Assembly: GCA_946482465.1 (NCBI GenBank)
Contig: CAMLRL010000005.1
Coordinates: 25,006 to 89,005, forward strand
DNA from: an uncultured Lactobacillus sp.
Lineage (GTDB): Bacteria > Bacillota > Bacilli > Lactobacillales > Lactobacillaceae
Reading direction: 5' to 3'
Length of the DNA stretch: 64,000 nucleotides
Part shown: positions 1-7,592 of the stretch, piece after piece
Layout: each line of letters begins with the position of its first letter
How positions within the stretch are numbered: position 1 is the first letter of the stretch
Position numbers and translations under genes: made by a program
The notes under the pieces: model-generated
What the model was told of the DNA's origin: nothing
The model's database searches: none
Seen by the model: the letters and a program-made list of their open reading frames with translations, nothing else

Positions 1-329
<329 letters not shown>

Positions 330-338
330 TTTGTTAAT

Positions 339-369
339 AAAAAAGCCTGCAATATTGCAGGCTTTTTTA
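339..369 (+). terminator. Rho-independent terminator of eno
   Basis: A perfect inverted repeat GCCTGCAAT/ATTGCAGGC (345-362) is followed by a T run and preceded by an A run, 15 bases after the eno stop. It separates eno from the CRISPR leader, so the array should have its own promoter. Confidence 0.93.
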
Positions 370-405
370 GTGTCAAAATTTTTAAAAATGTGTTTTTAGC
401 ATAAA

Positions 406-433
406 TTCAAGATTTAAACATCTATGCTATAAT
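406..433 (+). promoter_or_regulatory. Candidate promoter in the CRISPR leader
   Basis: TATAAT at 428-433 is preceded by TGC, giving an extended -10 element. A weak -35 (TTCAAG, 406-411) lies 16 bases upstream. It points toward the array and lies between the eno terminator and the first repeat. The predicted transcript would start near 440, about 140 bases before the first repeat. Confidence 0.55.
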
Positions 434-460
434 TTGAGTAAACATTTAATTTCTAGAACT

Positions 461-502
461 GCATTATCAGGACTAGATTAGCTACCTTTTTCCTGATATT
501 GC
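461..502 (+). other. Stem-loop in the CRISPR leader region
   Basis: GCATTATCAGGA (461-472) can pair with TCCTGATATTGC (491-502): 12 positions with one mismatch, loop of 18 bases. No T run follows, so it is not a simple terminator. It sits between the candidate promoter and the first repeat. Role unknown: leader RNA structure, an integration-host-type feature, or a relic. Confidence 0.5.
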
Positions 503-578
503 TGCAAAAACTGGTCGTGTTTCTAATATTATTTGGTTTAATTCAACCATATTATTAAAATTTGATGATAAAACATCG

Positions 579-1320
579 GTTTTAGATGGCTGTTAAATCG
601 ATGATGATTAGAACAAGTCCGTTGGATCAATGCCTTGTGCATGAGTTTTAGATGGCTGTTAAATCGATGATGATTAGAACTCATCTTGTGGTAATGTCGC
701 TGAAACAGTAGTTTTAGATGGCTGTTAAATCGATGATGATTAGAACGCAATAGCTTGACCAGGTGTATAACTAGCAGTTTTAGATGGCTGTTAAATCGAT
801 GATGATTAGAACGCAATAGCTTGACCAGGTGTATAACTAGCAGTTTTAGATGGCTGTTAAATCGATGATGATTAGAACTGATAATAATATCATTATCATA
901 TAAATCTGGTTTTAGATGGCTGTTAAATCGATGATGATTAGAACACCAATAATACCTAACGCACTTGATGATGAGTTTTAGATGGTTGTTAAATCGATGA
1001 TGATTAGAACAAGCAATTATTATCATACGAAATAACTGACGTTTTAGATGGTTGTTAAATCGATGATGATTAGAACGACGCTCACGACGTATGGAAAAAG
1101 GCAATTGTTTTAGATGGTTGTTAAATCGATGATGATTAGAACGATATCGTGTTGAGAATTGGTACTTAACTGGTTTTAGATGGTTGTTAAATCGATGATG
1201 ATTAGAACTGGTGAGTGAACCAACAGGCTTGAACAATCGTTTTAGATGGTTGTTAAATCGATGATGATTAGAACACGGCGGCTTCCGTGACAACGATGCT
1301 TACAGTTTTAGATAGTTGTT
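579..1320 (+). CRISPR. CRISPR array, 11 full 36-bp repeats plus a degenerate terminal repeat, 30-bp spacers
   Basis: Full repeats start at 579, 645, 711, 777, 843, 909, 975, 1041, 1107, 1173 and 1239; each is 36 bp, begins GTTTTAGATGG and ends GATGATTAGAAC. A twelfth, broken repeat begins at 1305 and loses identity after about 16 bases. All 11 spacers are exactly 30 bp. The GTTTTAGA start is typical of type II-A repeats read in the crRNA direction, so transcription is inferred on the plus strand with the leader on the left. The decayed last repeat agrees. Repeats 1-6 carry C at position 12 and repeats 7-11 carry T. Spacers 3 (747-776) and 4 (813-842) are identical. No cas1, cas2, csn2 or cas9 and no recognisable anti-repeat were seen in the window. 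Long open frames through the array are artefacts of the 66-bp period. Confidence 0.98.
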
Positions 1321-1357
1321 ATGCAAAAGCAAAAAGTTATATTAAAGTCACAATAAA

Positions 1358-1385
1358 AGGCTTGCTTTTAAAGCAAGTCTTTTTG
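1358..1385 (+). terminator. Terminator after the CRISPR array
   Basis: An inverted repeat (GGCTTGCTTT / AAAGCAAGTCT with a wobble) ends in TCTTTTTG, about 40 bases beyond the degenerate repeat. It fits the end of the precursor crRNA transcript. It might also stop minus-strand transcription from the YxeA-like gene, but the T run is better on the plus strand. Confidence 0.75.
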
Positions 1386-1542
1386 TTTCGCCTATTTAAC
1401 AAGCCAATTAGAAAATACAATTAATACTAGTCTTTTACAATTTATTTTACGATATCGGTTCCCTAAATTCTTCATGCTAGATAACCAATAATTTTTAAAA
1501 TATGATACAGACAATGTGGCAAGATCTGCAAATTGAATAAAA

Positions 1543-1875
1543 CTAATTTTTATTTACTTTCTTATTGAATTCTCTCTTTGAAACATACTGGATTTTCTTA
1601 ACATACTGACCTCTATGATCAATTTTGATATATTGTTTAGAAGGGTCGTAACCACCTACTCTTCTGATCCTATATGGAAGTTTCTTACCAGTCTTGGCAT
1701 CATAAGCTTGAACGTTAAAATACTTTTGCGTATTCTTTTCTACTTGAGCATAACTTTTAGTTTCGGGAATTGTAAGATTGAAACGATCGAAAATTTCATT
1801 ATGAATAAAAAAGGGAAAACAAAAGAAAACTGCAATTGCTAACACAAAGACAAAAAATATTTTTCTAAAATTCAT
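1543..1875 (-). CDS. YxeA-family (DUF1093) exported small protein
   Basis: A 110-residue protein with an N-terminal hydrophobic segment (about residues 5-27) that is a signal peptide or membrane anchor, then a short soluble domain. The layout and the C-terminal part (lysine/tyrosine-rich, with YIKIDHRGQYVKKIQYVSK) match the YxeA family of small Gram-positive envelope proteins, whose function is unknown. The start is supported by AAGGAG seven bases upstream of ATG. It is monocistronic, divergent from the P-type ATPase, and its promoter region carries a perfect 16-bp palindrome. Family assignment is from pattern recognition and is moderately sure. Confidence 0.65.
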   Translation of the reverse strand: MNFRKIFFVFVLAIAVFFCFPFFIHNEIFDRFNLTIPETKSYAQVEKNTQKYFNVQAYDAKTGKKLPYRIRRVGGYDPSKQYIKIDHRGQYVKKIQYVSKREFNKKVNKN

Positions 1876-1947
1876 GATTACTCCTTATCCAATTTGGTTT
1901 TATAGATTTAGCAGATTAGCTAAAATAACTGCTTAATTTAAATTCTA

Positions 1948-1980
1948 AGTGTATTAATACACTAGTATACCTTTATTATA
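1948..1980 (-). promoter_or_regulatory. Promoter -10 with palindromic operator for the YxeA-like gene
   Basis: The minus strand reads TATAAT at 1980-1975 with no good -35. Just downstream is a perfect palindrome AGTGTATTAATACACT (1948-1963), and a half-site resembling its arm (TATACACTT) lies at 1977-1986. The position across the expected transcript start suggests a repressor site; the pattern resembles sites of GntR-type regulators of the YtrA kind, which is inference. The divergent ATPase gene could be co-regulated. Confidence 0.55.
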
Positions 1981-2026
1981 CACTTTTCATAATTTTTTAC
2001 GAGTATAGCAACAATATCTATTTTAT

Positions 2027-2054
2027 TTGCTAGCAAAAGTCAATTATTTATGCT
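2027..2054 (+). promoter_or_regulatory. Candidate promoter of the P-type ATPase gene
   Basis: TTGCTA (2027-2032) and TATGCT (2049-2054) are separated by 16 bases. The -35 lies in a 12-bp palindrome, TTTGCTAGCAAA (2026-2037). The ATG follows a good ribosome binding site (AAGGAAG). Confidence 0.4.
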
Positions 2055-2092
2055 ACTTTAAGTGCAGTATTTAAAACTAAGGAAGTAGTAAT

Positions 2093-4366
2093 ATGTCTGA
2101 AAAATTTAAGGGTTTAAGCCAAGCCGAAGCAGATAAACTTCTTCAAAAAAATGGTTTAAATGAAGTTCCTGAACCTCAATTTAACTTTTTCAAAGAATTT
2201 TTATCTAAGTTATGGAATTTATCGGCCTGGATTTTAGAAGCTGCCCTCCTTTTGGAATGCATCTTAGGTAAGTGGATTCAATCATTGTTTGTGCTTTTAA
2301 TGTTGCTTTTTGCCGCATGGAACGGTGCTTCTAAGAAAAAGCAGTCACGCAAAGTATTAAACAATATTTCTCATAAGCTGACACCTTCTATTTCTGTCCA
2401 AAGAGACGGCAAGTGGCAAAATATTGATTCCAAATATTTAGTCCCAGGTGATTTAATCAGCATGCAGGCTGGTGATGTCCTAGCAGCAGATGTGAAATTA
2501 CTTGAAGGTCAGATCTCTACTGACGAAAGTTCGATTACTGGCGAGGCCAAGACAGTTCGTAAAAATCCGCAGGATACAGCTTATGCAGGTACAACTGTGA
2601 CTGAAGGAAACGGACTTGCTCAAGTCACAGCTACAGGAGCAAATTCGCGTTCTGGTAAAACAATTAACCTGATTAATAACTCAGCTGCTCCGGGACACCT
2701 ACAACAATTATTAACCAAAATCATTTATTACTTATGTATTTTAGATGGTATTTTGACACTAGTAATCGTTGTGGCATCCTTTTTCAAAGGTGGCGACCTC
2801 AACAATTTAATTAATATGTTGCCATTTTTAGCTATGATGTTCATAGCTTCCATCCCTGTTGCTATGCCCTCAACTTTTGCACTCTCAAATTCCTTTGAGG
2901 CAACCCGTCTAAGTAAAGAAGGCGTGTTGACATCAGATCTGACCGGTATTCAGGACGCAGCTAATCTTAATCTGATTTTGCTAGATAAAACCGGAACAAT
3001 CACACAAAATAAAACAGCTGTTGGTCAATGGACAAATTTTAGTTCATTAGATAATAACCAAGCCCTAGAATTGGCGGCTGCTGCCACAGATCAGAGAAAT
3101 AAAAAAATTATTGATACGGCGATTGATGACTATGTAACTGGTTTAGGACTTGAAGTGAAGACAGGTACTGACTTTACGCCATTTACTTCTAGCACCGGTT
3201 ATTCAATGGCCAATTATAACGGGCACAATATCAAGCTGGGGTCTTTTAAGCAGCTCTCGCTCATTGATCAGAATGCTAATGAAAAAGCTAAAGATGTTGA
3301 TTTTAGTGCGGGACGCTCAGTTGCTGTACTGATTGACGATAAATTAGCCGGGGTCTTTATTTTGCAGGATATGGTGCGTCCTGATTCTAAAAAATCTCTT
3401 GGTGAGCTTAAAAAGCGTGGCGTCAAACCAATTATGCTCACAGGTGACAACCAAAAGACTGCTGAAGCTGTAGCTAAGCAAGTCGATTTACAAGGCGATG
3501 TCATATCAATTCATGATTTTAATGATGAAACTGATACCAGTAAATTAGCGGGTATTGCGGATGTTTTACCAGAAGATAAGTTAAAGATGGTTAAGTTTTT
3601 CCAGAAAAAAGGCTATATCGTCGGCATGACCGGTGACGGTGTTAACGACTCCCCCGCTTTGAAACAAGCTGAAGTCGGAATTGCTGTTTCCAACGCGGCT
3701 GATGTTGCCAAACGGTCAGGAAAGATGGTTCTTCTAAATGATGGTTTATCTTCAATTGTTAAAATTCTTGACGCTGGTCACAGGGTCTATCAAAGAATGA
3801 CAACCTGGTCGTTAACTAAATTGGCGAGAACTGCGCAATTAACTATGCTTTTGACCTTCGGTTATCTTTTCTTTGACTATATCCCAATGGCGTTAAATGC
3901 AATGGTTATTTATACAATTATGAATAATATGGTCACAATGATGATTGGTACGGATAGGACTCACATTACCTATAAGCCTGAAAATTGGAATATGGCCCGC
4001 TTAGCCAAAATTGCTTTTTCACTTGCTTTCGGATGGACGGCTATCGGCATCTTTGCTATTGCATATCTTAATACTCACGGTTATAGTCACGGTACAGTGT
4101 CAACCATGGTCTACGTCTACCTTGTCTTAAGTGCTATGTTTATTATCTTAATCACCAGAACTAAGCGCTACTTTTGGCAGGATTACCCGTCAAAGGCTGT
4201 TGGTCTAACTCAGTTAGGTGATGTAATTTTAACAGTAATATTAGCTTTATTTGGCATAGCAATGACTAAAATTACATGGACGAATCTATTACTAACGTTC
4301 GCTGCTGCTTTGATTGCCGCTATCATTATTGACCTCTTTTATCAGCCGATAATGAAAAATCGCTAG
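2093..4366 (+). CDS. Cation-transporting P-type ATPase (P3A, H+-ATPase-like; Mn2+ pump possible)
   Basis: A 757-residue membrane pump that couples ATP hydrolysis to cation transport. Seen in order: an N-terminal cytosolic segment, two hydrophobic helices (about 35-80), the actuator domain with ITGEAK, a membrane pair ending in IPVAMPS, the phosphorylation motif DKTGTIT (Asp about 298), the nucleotide domain, the hinge motif GDGVNDSPAL (about 514), and about six C-terminal helices. IPVAMPS in the fourth helix and the short N-terminus without metal-binding Cys motifs fit the P3A proton-pump group. In lactobacilli a related pump (MntA of L. plantarum) was described as a manganese transporter, so the substrate is open. 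ATG at 2093 follows AAGGAAG. Monocistronic, with its own terminator. Confidence 0.88.
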   Translation: MSEKFKGLSQAEADKLLQKNGLNEVPEPQFNFFKEFLSKLWNLSAWILEAALLLECILGKWIQSLFVLLMLLFAAWNGASKKKQSRKVLNNISHKLTPSISVQRDGKWQNIDSKYLVPGDLISMQAGDVLAADVKLLEGQISTDESSITGEAKTVRKNPQDTAYAGTTVTEGNGLAQVTATGANSRSGKTINLINNSAAPGHLQQLLTKIIYYLCILDGILTLVIVVASFFKGGDLNNLINMLPFLAMMFIASIPVAMPSTFALSNSFEATRLSKEGVLTSDLTGIQDAANLNLILLDKTGTITQNKTAVGQWTNFSSLDNNQALELAAAATDQRNKKIIDTAIDDYVTGLGLEVKTGTDFTPFTSSTGYSMANYNGHNIKLGSFKQLSLIDQNANEKAKDVDFSAGRSVAVLIDDKLAGVFILQDMVRPDSKKSLGELKKRGVKPIMLTGDNQKTAEAVAKQVDLQGDVISIHDFNDETDTSKLAGIADVLPEDKLKMVKFFQKKGYIVGMTGDGVNDSPALKQAEVGIAVSNAADVAKRSGKMVLLNDGLSSIVKILDAGHRVYQRMTTWSLTKLARTAQLTMLLTFGYLFFDYIPMALNAMVIYTIMNNMVTMMIGTDRTHITYKPENWNMARLAKIAFSLAFGWTAIGIFAIAYLNTHGYSHGTVSTMVYVYLVLSAMFIILITRTKRYFWQDYPSKAVGLTQLGDVILTVILALFGIAMTKITWTNLLLTFAAALIAAIIIDLFYQPIMKNR

Positions 4367-4390
4367 TTTATTAGTTTAATAACGCAAAAG

Positions 4391-4430
4391 AAAAACCTGA
4401 TCTTGGACTTTTTCCAAAATCAGGTTTTTT
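4391..4430 (+). terminator. Terminator of the P-type ATPase gene
   Basis: AAAAACCTGAT pairs with ATCAGGTTTTTT, and an inner CTTGGA/TCCAA stem extends the hairpin. It lies 24 bases after the stop. Confidence 0.9.
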
Positions 4431-4801
4431 AAGGTATACCGATGAGTTCCTGAATTTTCCATCACATCGGTAAAAAGGTTTTGTATATGCTATTTGGTAT
4501 AATAATTTAGAATAGGAAAAAATAGTTAAATTAATCAGGAAAATTAATTTTGGTAAGATGCGAGTCAACAGCAAAAATAAATTTTACTTTACCAATGACC
4601 CTCATATCCCCCCTTTCGCTGGTTGTACGTTTATAACAAATGCTGCATAAACATGTAGCAAGGGCTACATTATTTATGCTTTAAATTACATTCGTTATGT
4701 TTATCTTAATACATAAAATAACTAATGTAAACTATTTAGTTTTATTTTTTTACTATGAAATCAGTAAAACTTACTGATTTTAAATGTGTTAAATAACGAA
4801 A
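4431..4801. other. Gene-free stretch with nested inverted repeats
   Basis: No convincing gene. Three structures are visible: ACCGATG/CATCGGT (4438-4444 and 4465-4471); a nested dyad with outer arms 4632-4641 and 4689-4698, middle arms GCATAAA/TTTATGC (4645-4651 and 4673-4679) and an inner TGTAGC/GCTACA around AAGG; and AAATCAGTAA/TTACTGATTT (4758-4767 and 4771-4780), near the 3' end of the acetyltransferase gene. An open minus-strand frame at 4371-4574 (67 codons) overlaps the ATPase terminator and lacks family features, so it is not called. Confidence 0.5.
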
Positions 4802-5320
4802 TTATTTCTTTAATTCGTACACGTATGAAGTTTCGTCTGGACGATAAACTCCGTGTAACAGACCCACTTTAGTAAATCCCATTTTTGCAATCAGATGTTG
4901 CATTGCTTGGTTATCTTCATGAGTATCAATTCTAATCGAATCTATATCAGCACGATTGTCTTTAATATCATTAATAACAGCCCGCAATAACTTAGTAGCG
5001 TAGCCTTTACCAGAATGCTGTGAGTGAATTGCCACACGATGAATAACTACATATTTATCAGTGTCGCATAGCCATTCACCATCTAAATGATCATAAATAT
5101 GATCCGGTCCGTCAACAATTGCAATTGCTCCAACCGTTTCTTGATCTTCAGATACGGCTAAAAACGCCCATCCATTTTCGATATCTTCTTTAATTTGTCC
5201 TTTTGACGGATATTCACCTTGCCACTGGTTAACACCGTGCTCAGCTAATTGATTAGCACCGTCTTTCAAAATAGCGATAATTTGGTCAAAATCGGCCATA
5301 GTTGCTTTTCTTAATTGCAA
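4802..5320 (-). CDS. GNAT-family N-acetyltransferase
   Basis: A 172-residue protein with the GNAT fold pattern: an N-terminal strand LRKATMADFDQI, the segment TVGAIAIVDGP, the acetyl-CoA-binding motif A region VAIHSQHSGKGYATKLL (about 94-110), then RIDTHEDNQAMQHLIAKMGF, the usual motif B end. It transfers an acetyl group from acetyl-CoA to an unknown amine. The start is taken as TTG at 5320: AAAGGAG lies 11 bases upstream, whereas the next ATG (5299) has no ribosome binding site and would cut the first strand. Monocistronic, same strand as the aldo/keto reductase but separated by a terminator. Substrate not predictable. Confidence 0.88.
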   Translation of the reverse strand: MQLRKATMADFDQIIAILKDGANQLAEHGVNQWQGEYPSKGQIKEDIENGWAFLAVSEDQETVGAIAIVDGPDHIYDHLDGEWLCDTDKYVVIHRVAIHSQHSGKGYATKLLRAVINDIKDNRADIDSIRIDTHEDNQAMQHLIAKMGFTKVGLLHGVYRPDETSYVYELKK

Positions 5321-5485
5321 ATTACTCTATTCTCCTTTTTTTGAAATACTGTACCATTATATATACTTGACCCCCAGCTTGTAAAAAATTTGCACTTCAA
5401 AAAAGAAAAAATTTTCATTTTTCAGTAAACGCTATCAAAAGAGTGTATAGACAGATTAACCTTATTTCAACTAATTTTTACTCAA

Positions 5486-5515
5486 TAAAAAAAGCCTTGC
5501 TCTCACAAGACTTTT
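5486..5515 (-). terminator. Terminator of the aldo/keto reductase gene
   Basis: On the minus strand AAAAGTCTTG pairs with CAAGGCTTTT (one wobble) around TGAGAG, followed by a T run. It lies 37 bases past the stop. Confidence 0.88.
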
Positions 5516-5551
5516 AACTCAAAAAACTAAAAATAGATCTTCGTTAGGCTT

Positions 5552-6493
5552 TTAAAAATCACTAAACAATTGATCAATTTCTTGATATTCTCTTGGTGAC
5601 AATTTAACTGACATGGTTTTCGCATTGCTTCTGACCTGATCAGCGTTGCGCGCACCCGGAATCACGACACTAATTGCTGGATTGGCCATATACCATGCCA
5701 AAACAGTCTGGGTAACCGTTGCCTCGTGCTTAGTTGCTATCTCACGGATACCCGCAATACCCTTGATTGCTCTGTCATACCGGTCTTCGTTAAAATCGCC
5801 CAGCAGTTGCCCACCGTCAGTGCTGTTAAACTTGTTCCAGTCATCAGCGCCGTATTTACCAGTTAACAGACCTGAAGCTAACGGGAAAAATGGCACAAAT
5901 GAAATATTTTGCTCATGTAAATATTCCAATTCTTCCTTAACAGGAGCGCGACGCACCAAACTATAATGATCCTCAACGATATCAACTTTCCCATTTTTAT
6001 TTGCTTCTTTAATTTGACTCAAAGAAAAGTTAGAAACACCAATAGCCCGAATTTTACCAGCTTTGCGAATTTCATCTAAAGTTTCAATTGCTTCATCTTT
6101 TGGTGTATTCTCATCTGGGTAGTGCAAGTAAAAAATATCAATATAGTCTGTCTTCAACCGTAAAAGTGCCTCATCAACGGCTTTTTTAATGAAAGCAGCA
6201 CTATTATTAGGTGCCATATTTTGTGACTTATCTTGGGCAGCCTTGGTAGCAATAATTACTTTTGAGCGATCATAATTTTGCAAGACATCCCCAATGATCT
6301 CTTCGGATCTGCCGAGCCCATAGACATAAGCGGTATCAAAAAAGTTGATGCCCTGCTTAAGAGCCTCGCGCAGTAAATCATATCCGTCTTCTTCATTTAA
6401 ATTTTTAAATAAGTTATGTCCCCCAACTTTATTTGTTCCTAAACCCAACTTAGTTGTGTAAACATCACTTTTGCCAATTCTGATTTTATCCAT
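5552..6493 (-). CDS. Aldo/keto reductase
   Basis: A 313-residue NAD(P)H-dependent oxidoreductase with a (beta/alpha)8 barrel. The catalytic tetrad can be placed: Asp and Tyr in FFDTAYVYGLGRSEE (about 51-65), Lys in VIIATKAA and His in FYLHYPDENT. The C-terminal cofactor segment VIPGARNADQVRSNA is present. Length is normal. ATG at 6493 follows GGGAGTG. It stands alone between two terminators and has a 470-base upstream region that includes a cre-like site. It reduces aldehydes or ketones; the physiological substrate is unknown. Confidence 0.92.
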   Translation of the reverse strand: MDKIRIGKSDVYTTKLGLGTNKVGGHNLFKNLNEEDGYDLLREALKQGINFFDTAYVYGLGRSEEIIGDVLQNYDRSKVIIATKAAQDKSQNMAPNNSAAFIKKAVDEALLRLKTDYIDIFYLHYPDENTPKDEAIETLDEIRKAGKIRAIGVSNFSLSQIKEANKNGKVDIVEDHYSLVRRAPVKEELEYLHEQNISFVPFFPLASGLLTGKYGADDWNKFNSTDGGQLLGDFNEDRYDRAIKGIAGIREIATKHEATVTQTVLAWYMANPAISVVIPGARNADQVRSNAKTMSVKLSPREYQEIDQLFSDF

Positions 6494-6908
6494 ATCTATT
6501 CACTCCCAAAAAGCTATCATAGCTAACAGCTTATAAACTAGCGTTGTTTTTCTAAACTAATAATGCACTATAGGGCAAGGTAACAAACTTATTAGTAATA
6601 CTTTTTCAGTAAATAAATTATTTAGGTTAAGCCAATTTATATTTTCACTTAGCCACTACCTATCAACTAAAAAGTATGGTAACCTTTTTCAACAGAAATT
6701 ACTAAATTTAGCAAGCGCTTACAACAATGACAAAATTATACTTTAAGTAAATCTTATATCCTCCTCTTAAAAAAACGCTTTTATTACTACCGTAGTTGTA
6801 TTCTAACGATTATTAAAGCCAACAGTCAAGTAAGTATTCTTTTCTTATTAAAAATAGCGATTTTGTTAGTTGAACTGAGGCTAATAAAAAATTGTCAATT
6901 TAGCTACC
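6494..6908. other. Long gene-free upstream region of the aldo/keto reductase
   Basis: About 415 bases without a supported gene. Visible: a dyad AGCTAT-C-ATAGCT (6512-6524) some 19 bases before the start codon, and a cre-like site at 6711-6724. On the minus strand a TATAAT and an orphan AGGAGG (near 6762) occur with no acceptable start codon behind the latter, so a decayed small gene is possible but not demonstrable. Confidence 0.45.
6711..6724 (-). promoter_or_regulatory. cre-like site (CcpA binding)
   Basis: The minus strand reads TTGTAAGCGCTTGC, close to the catabolite-responsive consensus WTGNAARCGNWWWCA; the last conserved A (next base) is T. It lies 218 bases upstream of the aldo/keto reductase start and just downstream of a TATAAT. 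Function inferred. Confidence 0.45.
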
Positions 6909-6949
6909 AAAAAAGTTCCCCAGAGATTGACCCTCAGGGAACTTTTTAA
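6909..6949 (-). terminator. Terminator of apt
   Basis: AAAAAGTTCCC and GGGAACTTTTT pair around a loop with a partial inner stem, giving a U run on the minus strand, 16 bases after the apt stop. Confidence 0.9.
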
Positions 6950-6964
6950 TTGCATGTTATTCAC

Positions 6965-7492
6965 TTAAGCACCGTGGTACTTAACTAATGAGTAAACATC
7001 AAGTCCCGGTAATTTTTCTTTTCCTTTTAGATCAGGTAATTCAATATAAAAAGCAGACCCAACTAATTCTCCACCTAAATTTTCAATTAGTTGCTTACAT
7101 GCTCTCAGAGTTCCTGCTGTAGCAAGTAAATCATCACAAACTACCACACGCTGACCTGGTTTGATTGCATCTTTATGTATTTCCAAACTATTAGAACCAT
7201 ATTCCAAATCATAAGAAGCACGTTCCACTTCTCTAGGTAACTTATGTGGTTTCCTAGCAGGTACAAACCCAATACCCAATTCGGTAGCTACGGGACAGCC
7301 AACTATAAAACCACGAGCCTCGGGACCTACAATGACATCAGCATTTTTGCTTTTAACATATTCTGCTAATTCATGAGTAGCTGCTTGAAACAATTTGCCA
7401 TCCTGTAAAATAGGAGTGATGTCACGAAAAATGATCCCCTTATTAGGGAAATCCTTAACACTTGCAATATGTTTCTCAAAATCGTTTGCCAT
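6965..7492 (-). CDS. apt: Adenine phosphoribosyltransferase
   Basis: A 175-residue cytosolic enzyme that converts adenine plus PRPP to AMP (purine salvage). Motifs: the N-terminal [16 protein letters not shown] that shapes the adenine pocket, VGPEARGFI, the flexible-loop region [16 protein letters not shown], and the PRPP loop [13 protein letters not shown] (about 119-131). Length equals the family norm. It lies downstream of recJ on the same strand, a gene pair often found together in Firmicutes; about 100 bases separate them. ATG at 7492 has GGAGG further upstream than usual. Confidence 0.97.
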   Translation of the reverse strand: MANDFEKHIASVKDFPNKGIIFRDITPILQDGKLFQAATHELAEYVKSKNADVIVGPEARGFIVGCPVATELGIGFVPARKPHKLPREVERASYDLEYGSNSLEIHKDAIKPGQRVVVCDDLLATAGTLRACKQLIENLGGELVGSAFYIELPDLKGKEKLPGLDVYSLVKYHGA

Positions 7493-7592
7493 AAGAAGAA
7501 AAAACCTCCAAAACTTAACTTTCTTGCTAAAGCTTATCCGACCTTAATATTCTAACAGATTTCAAGATTAAAAGCACTAATAATGTGAAAAA

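Noticed and set aside
477-578. An open plus-strand frame through the leader (PDIAAKTGRVSNIIWFN) that looked protein-like
   Set aside because: A stop lies just upstream (474-476), there is no start codon with ribosome binding site and the frame runs into the repeats. Possibly a gene relic, not demonstrable.
538-1293. A 251-codon minus-strand open frame with a repeated SNHHRFNNHLK motif
   Set aside because: It is a by-product of the CRISPR unit length (66 bp, divisible by three). No ribosome binding site or family match.
1305-1385. Possible tracrRNA: last decayed repeat followed by an AT-rich stretch and terminator
   Set aside because: No anti-repeat complementary to the crRNA repeat is present; the sequence is best read as a broken terminal repeat plus terminator.
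4371-4574. 67-codon minus-strand frame after the P-type ATPase gene
   Set aside because: It overlaps the ATPase terminator hairpin, has no ribosome binding site that I trust and no recognisable features.
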